From contig JBFWTJ010000033.1 of assembly GCA_050247895.1 (NCBI GenBank), positions 1 through 18,292 of the forward strand: a stretch of DNA of 18,292 bases. Reading direction: 5' to 3'. This DNA comes from CAVPEW01 sp050247895. GTDB lineage: Bacteria; Actinomycetota; Acidimicrobiia; Acidimicrobiales; VFJN01. A program made the position numbers and the translations under genes. Shown one piece after another: positions 1 through 6,546 of this stretch; within the stretch, counting starts at the first letter, position 1, and every line of letters starts with the position of its first letter. The notes below the pieces were generated by a model. That model did not search any database. It saw only the letters and a program-made list of their open reading frames with translations, and was not told the DNA's origin.

Positions 1-155
1 CGAGTCGCCCACCAGGACCAGGTCCACGTCGGCGGCGTGGGCGGCGCGGGCGCCGGGCGCGTCGTAGGCGGTGACCATGACGAGCGGCTCGCGACCGTCA
101 CGGACCTTGTGGGCGCGGACCTGGGGACGGTCCGCGGCGGGGACACGGTGGGCAT
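1..155 (-). CDS. panB: 3-methyl-2-oxobutanoate hydroxymethyltransferase, N-terminal part, apparent frameshift
   Basis: This is the 5' end of a minus-strand gene running off the left edge. PanB adds a hydroxymethyl group from methylene-tetrahydrofolate to 2-oxoisovalerate in cytoplasmic pantothenate (CoA) synthesis. One minus frame reads VRAHKVRDGREPLVMVTAYD followed by APGARAAHAADVDLVLVGDS. The TAYDAP and LVGDS motifs are typical of the PanB N-terminus, where LVGDS is followed by the metal/substrate-binding loop. That frame has no good start. The obvious start is the ATG at 155-153, preceded at good spacing by the Shine-Dalgarno AAGGAGGGAG (171-162), and it opens a different frame (MPTVSPPRTVP). 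One extra base in the C-run on the minus strand at 126-123 would join the two frames as ...RTVPQVRAHKV.... So either the gene has a 1-base deletion, the assembly has an indel, or translation starts at the internal ATG (78-76). Family call is sure; gene integrity is not. Confidence 0.75.
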   Translation of the reverse strand, partial: MPTVSPPRTVPRSAPTRSVTVASRSSWSPPTTRPAPAPPTPPTWTWSWWAT

Positions 156-221
156 GTCGCTCTCCCTCCTTGCCGTCCAGCGCCTGTGACCCGATCGTCT
201 GCGGCTGCCGGCGGTGGGCCC

Positions 222-249
222 AGCGTACGGGCGCCGCGACGCCGGTCAC
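222..249 (-). promoter_or_regulatory. Candidate panB promoter
   Basis: On the minus strand GTGACC (249-244) lies 16 bases from TACGCT (227-222). These fit loosely a -35 (TTGACA) and an actinobacterial -10 (TANNNT), leaving a leader of about 60 bases before the SD and ATG at 155. The same GTGACC with 16-base spacing precedes the PBP gene. Motif match only. Confidence 0.3.
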
Positions 250-260
250 AACCGGCTCGG

Positions 261-266
261 TACCGT
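261..266 (+). promoter_or_regulatory. Candidate -10 element, leaderless start of the zinc-ribbon gene
   Basis: TACCGT (TANNNT type) ends 7 bases before the ATG at 274, so transcription would start at or next to the start codon. There is no Shine-Dalgarno between them. No convincing -35 is visible. The 10-mer TACCGTTCGT here recurs exactly at 5364-5373 before the CIS operon. Confidence 0.35.
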
Positions 267-273
267 TCGTCCC

Positions 274-462
274 ATGGCCGAGGCGAGGGGCGACTGCGCG
301 AGCTGCGGCGACCGGGACGTGGCGGTCGCCGCGGTGCGGCGCCTCTACATCACGCCCGAGGACTGGGACGTCGAGGGCCGGGTCGAGGTCGTGGACGAGG
401 CCGAGCTCTGGTGCGACTCGTGCCGGGCCACCTACCCCCACGACCTGCTCGCGCCGGGCTGA
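274..462 (+). CDS. Small zinc-ribbon protein of unknown function
   Basis: This 62-residue protein starts MAEARGDCASCGDRDVA and ends CDSCRATYPHDLLAPG. Two CxxC pairs (C8/C11 and C47/C50) can form one zinc ribbon; between them lies a segment with acidic and hydrophobic residues likely to form strands. There is no signal peptide or membrane segment, so it is probably cytoplasmic. I chose the ATG at 274 because upstream codons in the frame (from the ATG at 214) look non-coding and a TACCGT -10 sits just upstream. It is divergent from panB and convergent with the PBP gene, from whose stop it is separated by 14 bases holding the palindrome GCCCGCGGGC. Such small ribbons are common in actinobacteria but I cannot name a family. 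It could bind nucleic acid or a protein partner; nothing in the sequence decides this. Confidence 0.7.
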   Translation: MAEARGDCASCGDRDVAVAAVRRLYITPEDWDVEGRVEVVDEAELWCDSCRATYPHDLLAPG

Positions 463-472
463 GCCCGCGGGC
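463..472. repeat. 10-bp palindrome between convergent genes
   Basis: GCCCGCGGGC is a perfect palindrome in the 14-base gap between the zinc-ribbon stop and the PBP stop. It has no loop and no T-run, so it is at most a weak bidirectional termination aid. Confidence 0.3.
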
Positions 473-476
473 GCGG

Positions 477-2795
477 CTAGGGCTTCGGTGGCTCCGGTTC
501 GGGTGCCACCGAGGTCGTGGTGGTGGTCGTCGGCGCCACGGCCGTGGTCGTCGGCGCCACGGTCGTGGTGGTCGGCGGCTCGGTCGTGGTGGTGGTGGAC
601 GTGGTCGTGGTGGTGGTGGTGGTCGTCGTGGTCGTGGCCAGGCTCTTGTTGAGGATCTCGCCGGCGTCGAGCCGGGCCGGGGCCCGGAAGGACCCCGTGT
701 CGACCCCGTCGGTCGCCGCGACCATGAACTTGCGCCAGATCTGGGCCGGGAAGGTGCCGCCGGTGACCGACCGGCCGTGCACGTCGTCCATGTACCGGGT
801 CTCGGTCCCCGGGTAGCCCATCCACACCGCGGCGGTGAGGCGGGGCGTGTAGCCCACGAACCAGGCGTCGCGGTTGTCCTGGGTGGTCCCGGTCTTGCCC
901 GCCGCCTGCCGGCCGAAGTTGGCCGACGCCCCCGTGCCGCCCAGGATCACCTGGCGCAGGCAGTAGGTCACGATGTCGGCCGTGTCGGGGGAGATGACCT
1001 GCGCCCCGTCCGGCTGGTTCTGCTCCAGCAGCTTCACGGTGCCGTCCTCGGACACCTGCTCGACCCGGGTGATGAACAGGGGCGTCTTGTGCACGCCCCG
1101 GTTGGCGAAGGTGCTGTAGGCCGCGGCCATGTCGAGCGTCGACACGTCGCCCGCGCCCAGCACCAGGGCGTTGACCGCCGGGATCTGGGTGGCCACGCCG
1201 AGCTTCTGGGCCATCTGCACGACGCTCTCGGGCCCGACCTCCAACATGAGCTGGGCGTAGGCCGTGTTCGACGACACCTTCGTCGCGGTGACCAGGTCGA
1301 GCACGCCCTGCTCGGTGCCCCCGTAGTTGCCGACCTTCCAGTCCTCCCCGGCGTTGGCCCGCGGGAAGGTCATCCGGCCCGGCGAGTCGAAGTAGGACCG
1401 GACCGAGATGCCCTGCTCGACGGCCTGGGCCAGCACGATCGGCTTGAACGACGAGCCGGCGCCACGGCCCGAACCGCCGCCACGGTTGCCCATGGCCAGG
1501 TTGACCTTCTGGTTGGCCCAGTCGGTGCCGCCGACCATGGCCCGCACGTAGCCCTGGTCGTCGATGGCCACCAGCGACGCGGCCGGGTCGTCGGGCTGGT
1601 CCAGGGTGCTGGTCACCGCCTCCCACGCCGCCTGCTGCATGCGGGGGTCGAGCGTCGTGTACACCCGCAGGCCGCCGCCGAAGACCACGTCCTCGCCGTA
1701 CTTGGCGATGAGCTCGCGCTGGACCCAGTCGACGTAGTACTCGGCCCCCACCCCCTCGGGCGTGATGCGGCCCAGACCCCGGCGGTCGCGGCGTGGGATG
1801 GTCAACCCGCCGGGGCCGATCGGCACCGCCTCGGCCTCGGCCCGCTGCTCGGCGGTGACCGCGCCGGTGGCGACCATGGCGGCCAGGGCCGTGCTGCGCC
1901 GCCGGGCCGCCTCGACCGGGTCGCGCTCGGCGTCGGCCCGCTCGGGGGCCCGGATCAACCCGGCCAGGTAGGCGGCCTCGCCCACCCCGACCTGGGCCAG
2001 GTCCTTGCCGAAGTAGGCCCGGGTCGCGGCGCCCACCCCGTAGGCGCCCCGGCCGAAGTAGACGATGTTCACGTAGCGCTCGAGGATCTCCTCCTTCGAG
2101 AGCTCCCGCTCCAGCTTCATGGCCAGGACGGCTTCCTTGATCTTGCGGGTGAGGGTCCGCTCGCTGGTGAGGAAGGCCGTCTTCACGTACTGCTGGGTGA
2201 TGGTGGAGCCGCCCTGCTGCACGCCCCGGCCGCGCAGGTCGTTGTAGAGGGCGCGGGCGATGCCGACGGGGTCGATGCCCCCGTGGCCGAAGAAGTCGCG
2301 GTCCTCCGAGGCCAGGATGGCGTCGACGACGACCTCGGGGATGTCGTCGAGCTGGACGTAGACCCGGTCCTCCTCGGCCGAGAAGCTGGCCATGGCGTTG
2401 TCCGGGCCGCAGCCGTTGGCCACGTCGATGGAGCACACGAAGGTGGTCTGGCGCAGCGGGTCGGCCGGGGGGAGCTCGATCTGGAAGACCACGAAGGCGA
2501 CGCCGGCGAGCCCGGCCACGGTGAGCAGGGAGACCAGGAAGAGCCCGCGGCGCCAGCGCCAGAGGAAGCTCCGCTGGGCGTCGACGGGGTTGCGGCGCCG
2601 CTTGCGGCCCCGGGCCTGCTTCGCCGGGCGGGTCCGGTCGGGCCGGTCCGGCGGGCGCCGACCGGCCTTTCCCTCGCCCCGGCGGCCGGCCGTGGGACCG
2701 GGGCGGGGACCACCCGAGGCCTGGCCACGGGTGGACGGGCGCTGCGGTCCCTGGGGCCGGCGCTGCGGCGGTGGCGTGGATCTGCGCGAGGGCAT
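477..2795 (-). CDS. ponA: Class A penicillin-binding protein (glycosyltransferase/transpeptidase) with Thr-rich tail
   Basis: A bifunctional cell-wall enzyme of 772 residues that polymerises lipid II and cross-links the stem peptides at the outer face of the membrane. Residues 1-80 are a basic, Pro/Arg-rich cytoplasmic tail; a single membrane anchor lies at about 84-105. The GT51 domain (about 130-300) shows EDRDFFGHGG with catalytic Glu164, GGSTITQQ (195-202) and KLERELSKEEILERYVN. The transpeptidase domain shows the three penicillin-binding motifs: SSFK (nucleophile Ser448, Lys451), SSN (508-510) and KTGTT (634-638). From about 721 the C-terminus is almost only Thr with some Pro, Val and Ala, and no PASTA domain is present. 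Such Thr/Pro tails occur on actinobacterial PBPs and probably span or anchor in the wall. It follows the DUF5318 gene on the same strand after 167 bases with its own likely promoter, as ponA1 does in mycobacteria. No clear SD precedes the ATG. Confidence 0.95.
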   Translation of the reverse strand: MPSRRSTPPPQRRPQGPQRPSTRGQASGGPRPGPTAGRRGEGKAGRRPPDRPDRTRPAKQARGRKRRRNPVDAQRSFLWRWRRGLFLVSLLTVAGLAGVAFVVFQIELPPADPLRQTTFVCSIDVANGCGPDNAMASFSAEEDRVYVQLDDIPEVVVDAILASEDRDFFGHGGIDPVGIARALYNDLRGRGVQQGGSTITQQYVKTAFLTSERTLTRKIKEAVLAMKLERELSKEEILERYVNIVYFGRGAYGVGAATRAYFGKDLAQVGVGEAAYLAGLIRAPERADAERDPVEAARRRSTALAAMVATGAVTAEQRAEAEAVPIGPGGLTIPRRDRRGLGRITPEGVGAEYYVDWVQRELIAKYGEDVVFGGGLRVYTTLDPRMQQAAWEAVTSTLDQPDDPAASLVAIDDQGYVRAMVGGTDWANQKVNLAMGNRGGGSGRGAGSSFKPIVLAQAVEQGISVRSYFDSPGRMTFPRANAGEDWKVGNYGGTEQGVLDLVTATKVSSNTAYAQLMLEVGPESVVQMAQKLGVATQIPAVNALVLGAGDVSTLDMAAAYSTFANRGVHKTPLFITRVEQVSEDGTVKLLEQNQPDGAQVISPDTADIVTYCLRQVILGGTGASANFGRQAAGKTGTTQDNRDAWFVGYTPRLTAAVWMGYPGTETRYMDDVHGRSVTGGTFPAQIWRKFMVAATDGVDTGSFRAPARLDAGEILNKSLATTTTTTTTTTTTSTTTTTEPPTTTTVAPTTTAVAPTTTTTTSVAPEPEPPKP
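480..640. repeat. Low-complexity GTGGTN/GTCGTN triplet tract
   Basis: The plus strand is built of GTG and GTC triplets, encoding the Thr-rich tail of the PBP on the minus strand. It includes two adjacent near-identical blocks around GTCGTCGGCGCCACGG. Triplet tracts like this can change length by slippage without breaking the frame. Confidence 0.8.
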
Positions 2796-2867
2796 GCGGA
2801 GGATCGGCTGCGTGCCGGGGGGCCGGAGACCCCTTCCCGTGGAGGGTCCGGGTCGACCGGGCCGTCG

Positions 2868-2895
2868 ATCATACCGGCGGCGTGCCCTCGGTCAC
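2868..2895 (-). promoter_or_regulatory. Candidate promoter of the PBP gene
   Basis: On the minus strand GTGACC (2895-2890) and TATGAT (2873-2868) are 16 bases apart. TATGAT matches five of six bases of TATAAT, unusual in DNA this GC-rich. The start would be near 2861, giving a leader of about 65 bases to the ATG at 2795. It lets the PBP gene be expressed apart from the upstream DUF5318 gene. Confidence 0.5.
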
Positions 2896-2962
2896 CGCGG
2901 GCCGGACCGCGACCTCCGCCTGCCCGCCAGACCGGGTGGTCCGGCGCGGCGGGCGGCTCCGC

Positions 2963-3352
2963 CTACACGAGGAACGTGCGGGCCAGGTGGTTCCAGTGGC
3001 AGGCCGGGCAGACCTCGACCACGTAGCAGGCCAGCCGGCGGCGGCCCTTGGCCAGCTTGGCCAGCTCGCCCTTGGCCGTGATGCAGCGGCCCGACGCCGG
3101 GAGCCGGTCGCCGAAGGCGTAGGTGACCAGCACGACGTTGGCCTCCTCGCAGATGGGGCAGGGCATCGAGGTGGGCTCGCTCACCTGGGCCGCGGCCCGC
3201 CGGAGCTCGGGGTGGGCGTCGCACACCTCGTGCTGGGCCAGGCGGCCCTTGCGGTACTCGGCGACCACGGCCTGTCGCGCGAGCCGGTAGTCGATGACCC
3301 CGCCCGGGCCCAGCGACCCGGCGCCCTTGATCGACTGGGGCGAGAACGCCAC
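2963..3352 (-). CDS. DUF5318 family zinc-ribbon protein
   Basis: The 129-residue protein is close in pattern to the mycobacterial DUF5318 protein beside ponA1 (Rv0049 by memory): an N-terminal part with VIDYRLARQAVVAEYRKGR and EVCDAHPELRRAA, CPIC (C65, C68), a middle LVTYAFGDRL, and a C-terminal EVCPACHWNHLARTF with C115 and C118. The two CxxC pairs likely hold one zinc. No signal peptide or membrane segment is seen. The biochemical role of the family is not known. The start taken is GTG at 3352-3350 (MAFSPQ); no SD is present, but TAGCCT lies just upstream as for a leaderless transcript. The first 18 residues are less conserved-looking, so a later start is possible. It is divergent from the PadR-like gene and upstream of the PBP gene on the same strand, the same arrangement as in mycobacteria, suggesting a link to wall synthesis. 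Confidence 0.88.
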   Translation of the reverse strand: MAFSPQSIKGAGSLGPGGVIDYRLARQAVVAEYRKGRLAQHEVCDAHPELRRAAAQVSEPTSMPCPICEEANVVLVTYAFGDRLPASGRCITAKGELAKLAKGRRRLACYVVEVCPACHWNHLARTFLV

Positions 3353-3358
3353 GGCGGA

Positions 3359-3364
3359 AGGCTA
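3359..3364 (-). promoter_or_regulatory. Candidate -10, leaderless start of DUF5318 gene
   Basis: TAGCCT on the minus strand (3364-3359) ends 6 bases before the GTG at 3352. A transcript starting there would have almost no leader, in keeping with the missing SD. No good -35 is seen. Confidence 0.3.
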
Positions 3365-3408
3365 CCGGTGCCCACCCGAGCCGTCGCCCGGGGCCCCGCC
3401 GAGGGTGC

Positions 3409-3472
3409 TTGACATCTCCGCGCCACCGGAGTTCACTCAACCGCTACATCGAATCGATACATCGATACGATG
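3409..3472 (+). promoter_or_regulatory. padR-ino1 promoter region with ATCGAT inverted repeat
   Basis: A perfect -35 TTGACA lies at 3409-3414, with a weak -10 TTCACT 17 bases on (3432-3437). Directly downstream is an AT-rich island: TACATCGA at 3445-3452 and again at 3458-3465, with ATCGAT at 3453-3458 and 3461-3466 forming an inverted repeat with a 2-base spacer. A second possible -10, TACGAT, is at 3466-3471. PadR proteins often repress their own operon through short AT-rich inverted repeats, so this is the natural candidate operator. It could also affect the divergent DUF5318 gene. Confidence 0.5.
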
Positions 3473-3536
3473 CTGAACGCTTCGGTCGACGCCACCTCCC
3501 AGGCCGACGCCGACACCACCGGACGCAACCTCTCCC

Positions 3537-4151
3537 ATGAGCACCTCCCCCCTCGACCTCGCCGTCCTCGGCCTGCTCACCGAGCAGGAGCTGCACGGCT
3601 ACGAGCTCAAGAAGCGCCTCGGCCAGCTCCTGGGCACGCGCGCCTCGGTGTCGTTCGGCTCGCTCTACCCCGCGCTGTCCCGCCTGGAGCGCCAGGGCCT
3701 GGTCAAGGCGGTCGAGGAGCGCACCGCGGTGACCACCCCCATGTCGGGCTCGCTCGCCGGCGAGCTGGCCGCCTTCCGGGCTCGGGTGCGCGGCTCGGGG
3801 CTGGCCCGGGGCGGTCGGGGCAAGAAGGTCTACGGGATCACCGACGCCGGCCGGGCGCGCCTGGCCGAGGCCCTGGCCGACCCCGACGTGGCCGACGACC
3901 GCACCTTCTCGGTCCGGGTCGCCTTCGCCGGGCTGCTCCACCCCGCCCAGCGCCTCGACCTGTTCGACCAGCGCCGGGCCGAGCTGGTCCGCCGCCGGGC
4001 CGACAAGGCCCGCGAGCCCAAGGGCACCCGGTTCGACACCTACCGCCGCTCGCTGCTCGAGCGCGAGGTGGCCTCGATCGATTCCGACCTCACCTGGCTC
4101 GACGGCCTGATCGCCGCCGAGCGCCAGAGACTCCAGGAGGAGACCGCATGA
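3537..4151 (+). CDS. PadR family transcriptional regulator
   Basis: A 204-residue DNA-binding repressor. The N-terminal winged helix-turn-helix (about 5-106) has the PadR signature: LDLAVLGLLTEQELHGYELKKRL, then SFGSLYPALSRLERQGLV as recognition region, and KKVYGITDAGRARL at the wing. The C-terminal half (about 115-200) is the helical Vir_act_alpha_C-type dimerisation part, ending SDLTWLDGLIAAERQRLQ. A stretch of about 35 residues between recognition helix and wing strand (61-97, Gly/Ala/Arg-rich) makes the wing longer than usual. The closest remembered relative is Rv0047c, next to ino1 in M. tuberculosis. The stop overlaps the ino1 start (ATGA at 4148-4151), so the two are translationally coupled and the regulator likely controls ino1. 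The start is ATG 3537, without a visible SD. The effector is unknown. Confidence 0.92.
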   Translation: MSTSPLDLAVLGLLTEQELHGYELKKRLGQLLGTRASVSFGSLYPALSRLERQGLVKAVEERTAVTTPMSGSLAGELAAFRARVRGSGLARGGRGKKVYGITDAGRARLAEALADPDVADDRTFSVRVAFAGLLHPAQRLDLFDQRRAELVRRRADKAREPKGTRFDTYRRSLLEREVASIDSDLTWLDGLIAAERQRLQEETA

Positions 4152-5230
4152 GCAAGATCCGCTTCGCCATCGCCGGCATGGGCAACTGCGCCAGCTCGCT
4201 GGTGCAGGGCATCGAGTACTACAAGGACGCCGACCCGTCCGACCAGGTGCCCGGGCTCATGCACGTCGTGCTCGGCGGCTACCACGTGCGGGACCTCGAG
4301 CTCGTCGCCGCCTTCGACGTCGACGCCAACAAGGTCGGCCTCGACGCCTCCAAGGCGCTGTTCGCCGAGATCAACAACACCATCCGCTTCGCCGACCTGC
4401 CCCACCTCGGGGTCGAGGTCCAGCGGGGCCCGACGATGGACGGCTTCGGCGAGTTCTACCGGGAGGTGGCCCAGGAGTCGCCGGCCGAGCCCGTCGACGT
4501 GGCCCAGGTCCTGCGCGACGCGAAGGTCGACGTGCTGGTCTCCTACCTGCCGGTCGGCTCCGAGGAGGCCCAGCGCCACTACGCCCAGGCCTGCCTCGAC
4601 GCCGGCGTCGCGTTCGTCAACGCCATCCCCGTGTTCATCGCCAGCGATCCGGAGTGGGCCGAGAAGTTCGTCGCCGCCGGCGTGCCCATCATCGGCGACG
4701 ACATCAAGAGCCAGGTCGGCGCCACCATCGTCCACCGGACGCTGGCCCGCCTCTTCGAGGACCGCGGCACCTCGATCGACCACACGTACCAGCTCAACTT
4801 CGGCGGGAACATGGACTTCATGAACATGCTGGAGCGCAAGCGGCTGAAGTCCAAGAAGATCTCCAAGACCCAGTCGGTGACCAGCCAGATCGACCAGGGC
4901 ATCAGCGACAACGACGTCCACATCGGCCCGTCGGACCACGTGCCGTGGCTCCAGGACCGCAAGTGGGCCCTGATCCGCCTCGAGGGCCGCAACTTCGGCG
5001 ACGTGCCGCTGACCGTCGAGTTGAAGCTGGAGGTCCACGACTCGCCCAACTCGGCCGGGGTCATCATCGACGCCGTCCGCTGCGCCAAGATCGGCCTGGA
5101 CCGGGGCATGGCCGGGCCGCTCGAGGGCCCCTCGGCCTACTTCATGAAGTCGCCCGGCCGGCAGTACCGCGACGAGCAGGCCCGTGAGCTGGTCGAGGCC
5201 TACGCCCGGGGCGACGCCGACCTGAAGTAG
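4148..5230 (+). CDS. ino1: Inositol-3-phosphate synthase (actinobacterial type)
   Basis: Converts glucose-6-phosphate to L-myo-inositol-1-phosphate with bound NAD+, the first step to phosphatidylinositol, mycothiol and related compounds in actinobacteria; cytoplasmic. The 360 residues match the usual length of about 365. The start carries the NAD-binding loop AIAGMGNCASSLVQGIEYY (GxGxxxS, 9-25). Further signatures: NAIPVFIASDPEWAEKF (158-174), GDDIKSQVGATIVHRTLARL (183-202), LNFGGNMDFMNMLE (216-229), the Lys-rich active-site stretch LKSKKISKTQSVTSQI (233-248), SDHVPWLQDRKWA (262-274) and DSPNSAGVIIDAVRCAKIGL (298-317). A strong SD, AGGAGG (4135-4140), sits 7 bases before the ATG inside the padR-like gene. 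A GC-rich hairpin follows the stop. Complete, with no missing key region. Confidence 0.97.
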   Translation: MSKIRFAIAGMGNCASSLVQGIEYYKDADPSDQVPGLMHVVLGGYHVRDLELVAAFDVDANKVGLDASKALFAEINNTIRFADLPHLGVEVQRGPTMDGFGEFYREVAQESPAEPVDVAQVLRDAKVDVLVSYLPVGSEEAQRHYAQACLDAGVAFVNAIPVFIASDPEWAEKFVAAGVPIIGDDIKSQVGATIVHRTLARLFEDRGTSIDHTYQLNFGGNMDFMNMLERKRLKSKKISKTQSVTSQIDQGISDNDVHIGPSDHVPWLQDRKWALIRLEGRNFGDVPLTVELKLEVHDSPNSAGVIIDAVRCAKIGLDRGMAGPLEGPSAYFMKSPGRQYRDEQARELVEAYARGDADLK

Positions 5231-5240
5231 CGGCCGGGCC

Positions 5241-5268
5241 GCCCGCCGCCCGCCGCCCGCCGTCCGCT
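5241..5268. repeat. Tandem GCCCGCC heptamers after ino1
   Basis: Three exact head-to-tail copies of GCCCGCC (5241-5261) and a fourth degenerate copy (GTCCGCT). They lie between the ino1 stop and the terminator hairpin. Probably a slippage product; no function is seen. Confidence 0.6.
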
Positions 5269-5271
5269 CCC

Positions 5272-5300
5272 GTGCCCGGGTCCGGACGGGGCCCGGGCAC
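5272..5300 (+). terminator. Terminator-like hairpin after ino1
   Basis: GTGCCCGGG (5272-5280) pairs perfectly with CCCGGGCAC (5292-5300), and inner bases 5281-5283 with 5289-5291 extend the stem to about 12 pairs with a 5-base loop. There is no T-run, as is common for actinobacterial intrinsic terminators. It lies 41 bases after the ino1 stop and separates that operon from the CIS-linked genes. Confidence 0.6.
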
Positions 5301-5301
5301 C

Positions 5302-5340
5302 ACCGGTGCTCGACCGGCCACGACCGGTCCGATCGGACCG
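5302..5340. promoter_or_regulatory. Candidate operator: CGACCGG repeats and 16-bp perfect palindrome
   Basis: CGGTCCGATCGGACCG (5325-5340) is a perfect 16-base palindrome ending directly at a possible -35 (TCGACC, 5341-5346). Just upstream ACCGGT recurs at 5302-5307 and 5323-5328, and CGACCGG at 5311-5317 and 5321-5327. A dimeric regulator binding here would touch the polymerase site of the first gene of the next operon. Nothing shows which protein binds. Confidence 0.45.
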
Positions 5341-5373
5341 TCGACCGACGGTAGGACGTGCACTACCGTTCGT
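5341..5373 (+). promoter_or_regulatory. Candidate promoter of the first CIS-linked operon
   Basis: TCGACC (5341-5346) and TACCGT (5364-5369) are 17 bases apart, a fair -35/-10 pair. Transcription would begin near 5376, leaving a leader of about 34 bases with the SD GGGAAGG (5398-5404) before the ATG at 5410. Confidence 0.45.
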
Positions 5374-5409
5374 GGGCGGCAGACAGCTCGGCGAGGCGGG
5401 AAGGCGCGG

Positions 5410-6546
5410 ATGACGGACGTGCAGGTCCGGTTGCGGAAGGCGGGGGTCCGCCCCGACGACCGGGCCGGCGCGCGCTTCCTCACCGCCCTACGCGTGCTGC
5501 GGGGCGCCGTCCCGGCGTCCGGCACGGCGCGGCGGGCCGAGTGCGACGCCGCACTGGCCCTGCTCGGGCTGGCCGCGGCCGGGGCCGAGGCCGAGCTGGC
5601 CACCTACCTGTCGCCCGACCCCGACCGGGACCAGGTCACCTGGACGACGGTCTGCTACCAGGTCGGCGACCTCTCCCCCAGCGCCATCCGGGACTTCGCC
5701 GGGCCGATCGACGCCCTCGGCCACCTGCTGTGCTGCGACGACGACCGGCACCTGGCCGCCGAGCTGGTGGCGTCGTGCGACACCGGCGTGCGCTGGACGG
5801 CGCTGGTGCGCACCGGTGACCGGCTCTGCTTCCAGTTGCCCGGGCCCGAGACCGTGCGGGGCAACGGGCGGGGCTCCCACGTCGAGGACGCCCTGGCCCG
5901 CTGGTCCCGCCAGCTCGCCGTCTGGTCGCGCACCGCCACGGCGACCGTCGACGACCGCACCGGCGACCCCGCGACCCGCCTGGACGGCCCGGGAGCCGGG
6001 GCCCGACCCCGGCACGCGGCCGACCCCGCCGCCTCGCCGCCCGGCGGCGCACCACGCGACCTCGACCGTGGCCCGGCACTGGTCACGCTCCCCGCCGAGG
6101 ACCTCGCCGGTCGGTCCGATCCGGCCGCCGATCGCCGGGCGGGTGGCCCAGCCGTGCCCGCCGACGACCGGGCCGGCGAGGACCGCCTCGACGCGGTGGC
6201 CCGCTCGCTCGCGCTGCTGGCCGGGCGCGTCGGCGACCTCGCCGCGGCGACCACCGCCGGCCACCGCGAGCTCGACCGCCGGCTCGACGGCCTGACCGCC
6301 GGGCTCGACGGATCGACCGCGGGAGCGGACGGATCGGCCTCGGGCGCCGGCCCGGACCTGGTCGAGCGCCTCGACGACATCGTCGCCCGGCTCGACGCGC
6401 TGGCCGACCGCCTGGCCCGCTGCGAGGCGGCCCTGGCCCTGCGGGCGACGACGCCCGGTGCCGATCCACCGTCGGGCGGGGCGGGGCCGGCGACGGTGCC
6501 CGCCTCGCCGGTCACGGCACGACCCGAACCCCTCGCGAGCCGGTGA
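5410..6546 (+). CDS. Unrecognised protein: globular N-terminus, low-complexity middle, heptad-like C-terminus
   Basis: A 378-residue protein I cannot assign to a family. Residues 1-180 look folded, with mixed hydrophobic stretches such as LATYLSPDPDRDQVTWTTVC, VGDLSPSAIRDFAGPIDALG and DTGVRWTALVRTGDRLCFQL. From about 185 to 255 it is Pro/Ala/Gly/Asp-rich and probably disordered. Residues about 262-347 hold leucine heptads (DAVARSLALLAGRVGDLAAA, HRELDRRLDGLTAGL, LVERLDDIVARLDALADRLA), suggesting coiled-coil oligomerisation. The tail is again low-complexity. There is no signal peptide or membrane helix. The start is the ATG at 5410 with SD GGGAAGG five bases before it; the frame stays open upstream but that part covers the terminator and operator. 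It overlaps the lipoprotein gene by GTGA, so both belong to one operon ahead of the CIS spike-tip and DUF4157 genes. A CIS accessory role is inferred only from position. Confidence 0.75.
   Translation: MTDVQVRLRKAGVRPDDRAGARFLTALRVLRGAVPASGTARRAECDAALALLGLAAAGAEAELATYLSPDPDRDQVTWTTVCYQVGDLSPSAIRDFAGPIDALGHLLCCDDDRHLAAELVASCDTGVRWTALVRTGDRLCFQLPGPETVRGNGRGSHVEDALARWSRQLAVWSRTATATVDDRTGDPATRLDGPGAGARPRHAADPAASPPGGAPRDLDRGPALVTLPAEDLAGRSDPAADRRAGGPAVPADDRAGEDRLDAVARSLALLAGRVGDLAAATTAGHRELDRRLDGLTAGLDGSTAGADGSASGAGPDLVERLDDIVARLDALADRLARCEAALALRATTPGADPPSGGAGPATVPASPVTARPEPLASR

Noticed and set aside
517..816. Plus-strand frame rich in Val (VVVV stretches) that could look like a membrane protein.
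   Set aside because: It is the complement of the Thr-rich tail of the PBP gene.
4040..5038. Long open frame on the minus strand opposite padR-ino1.
   Set aside because: Antisense of clear genes; composition (His, Val, Leu, Asp, Gly) mirrors G/C third positions of the real codons.
5241..5268. Tandem GCCCGCC copies as a possible CRISPR or integration site.
   Set aside because: Seven-base units without spacers, no tRNA, integrase or flanking repeats.
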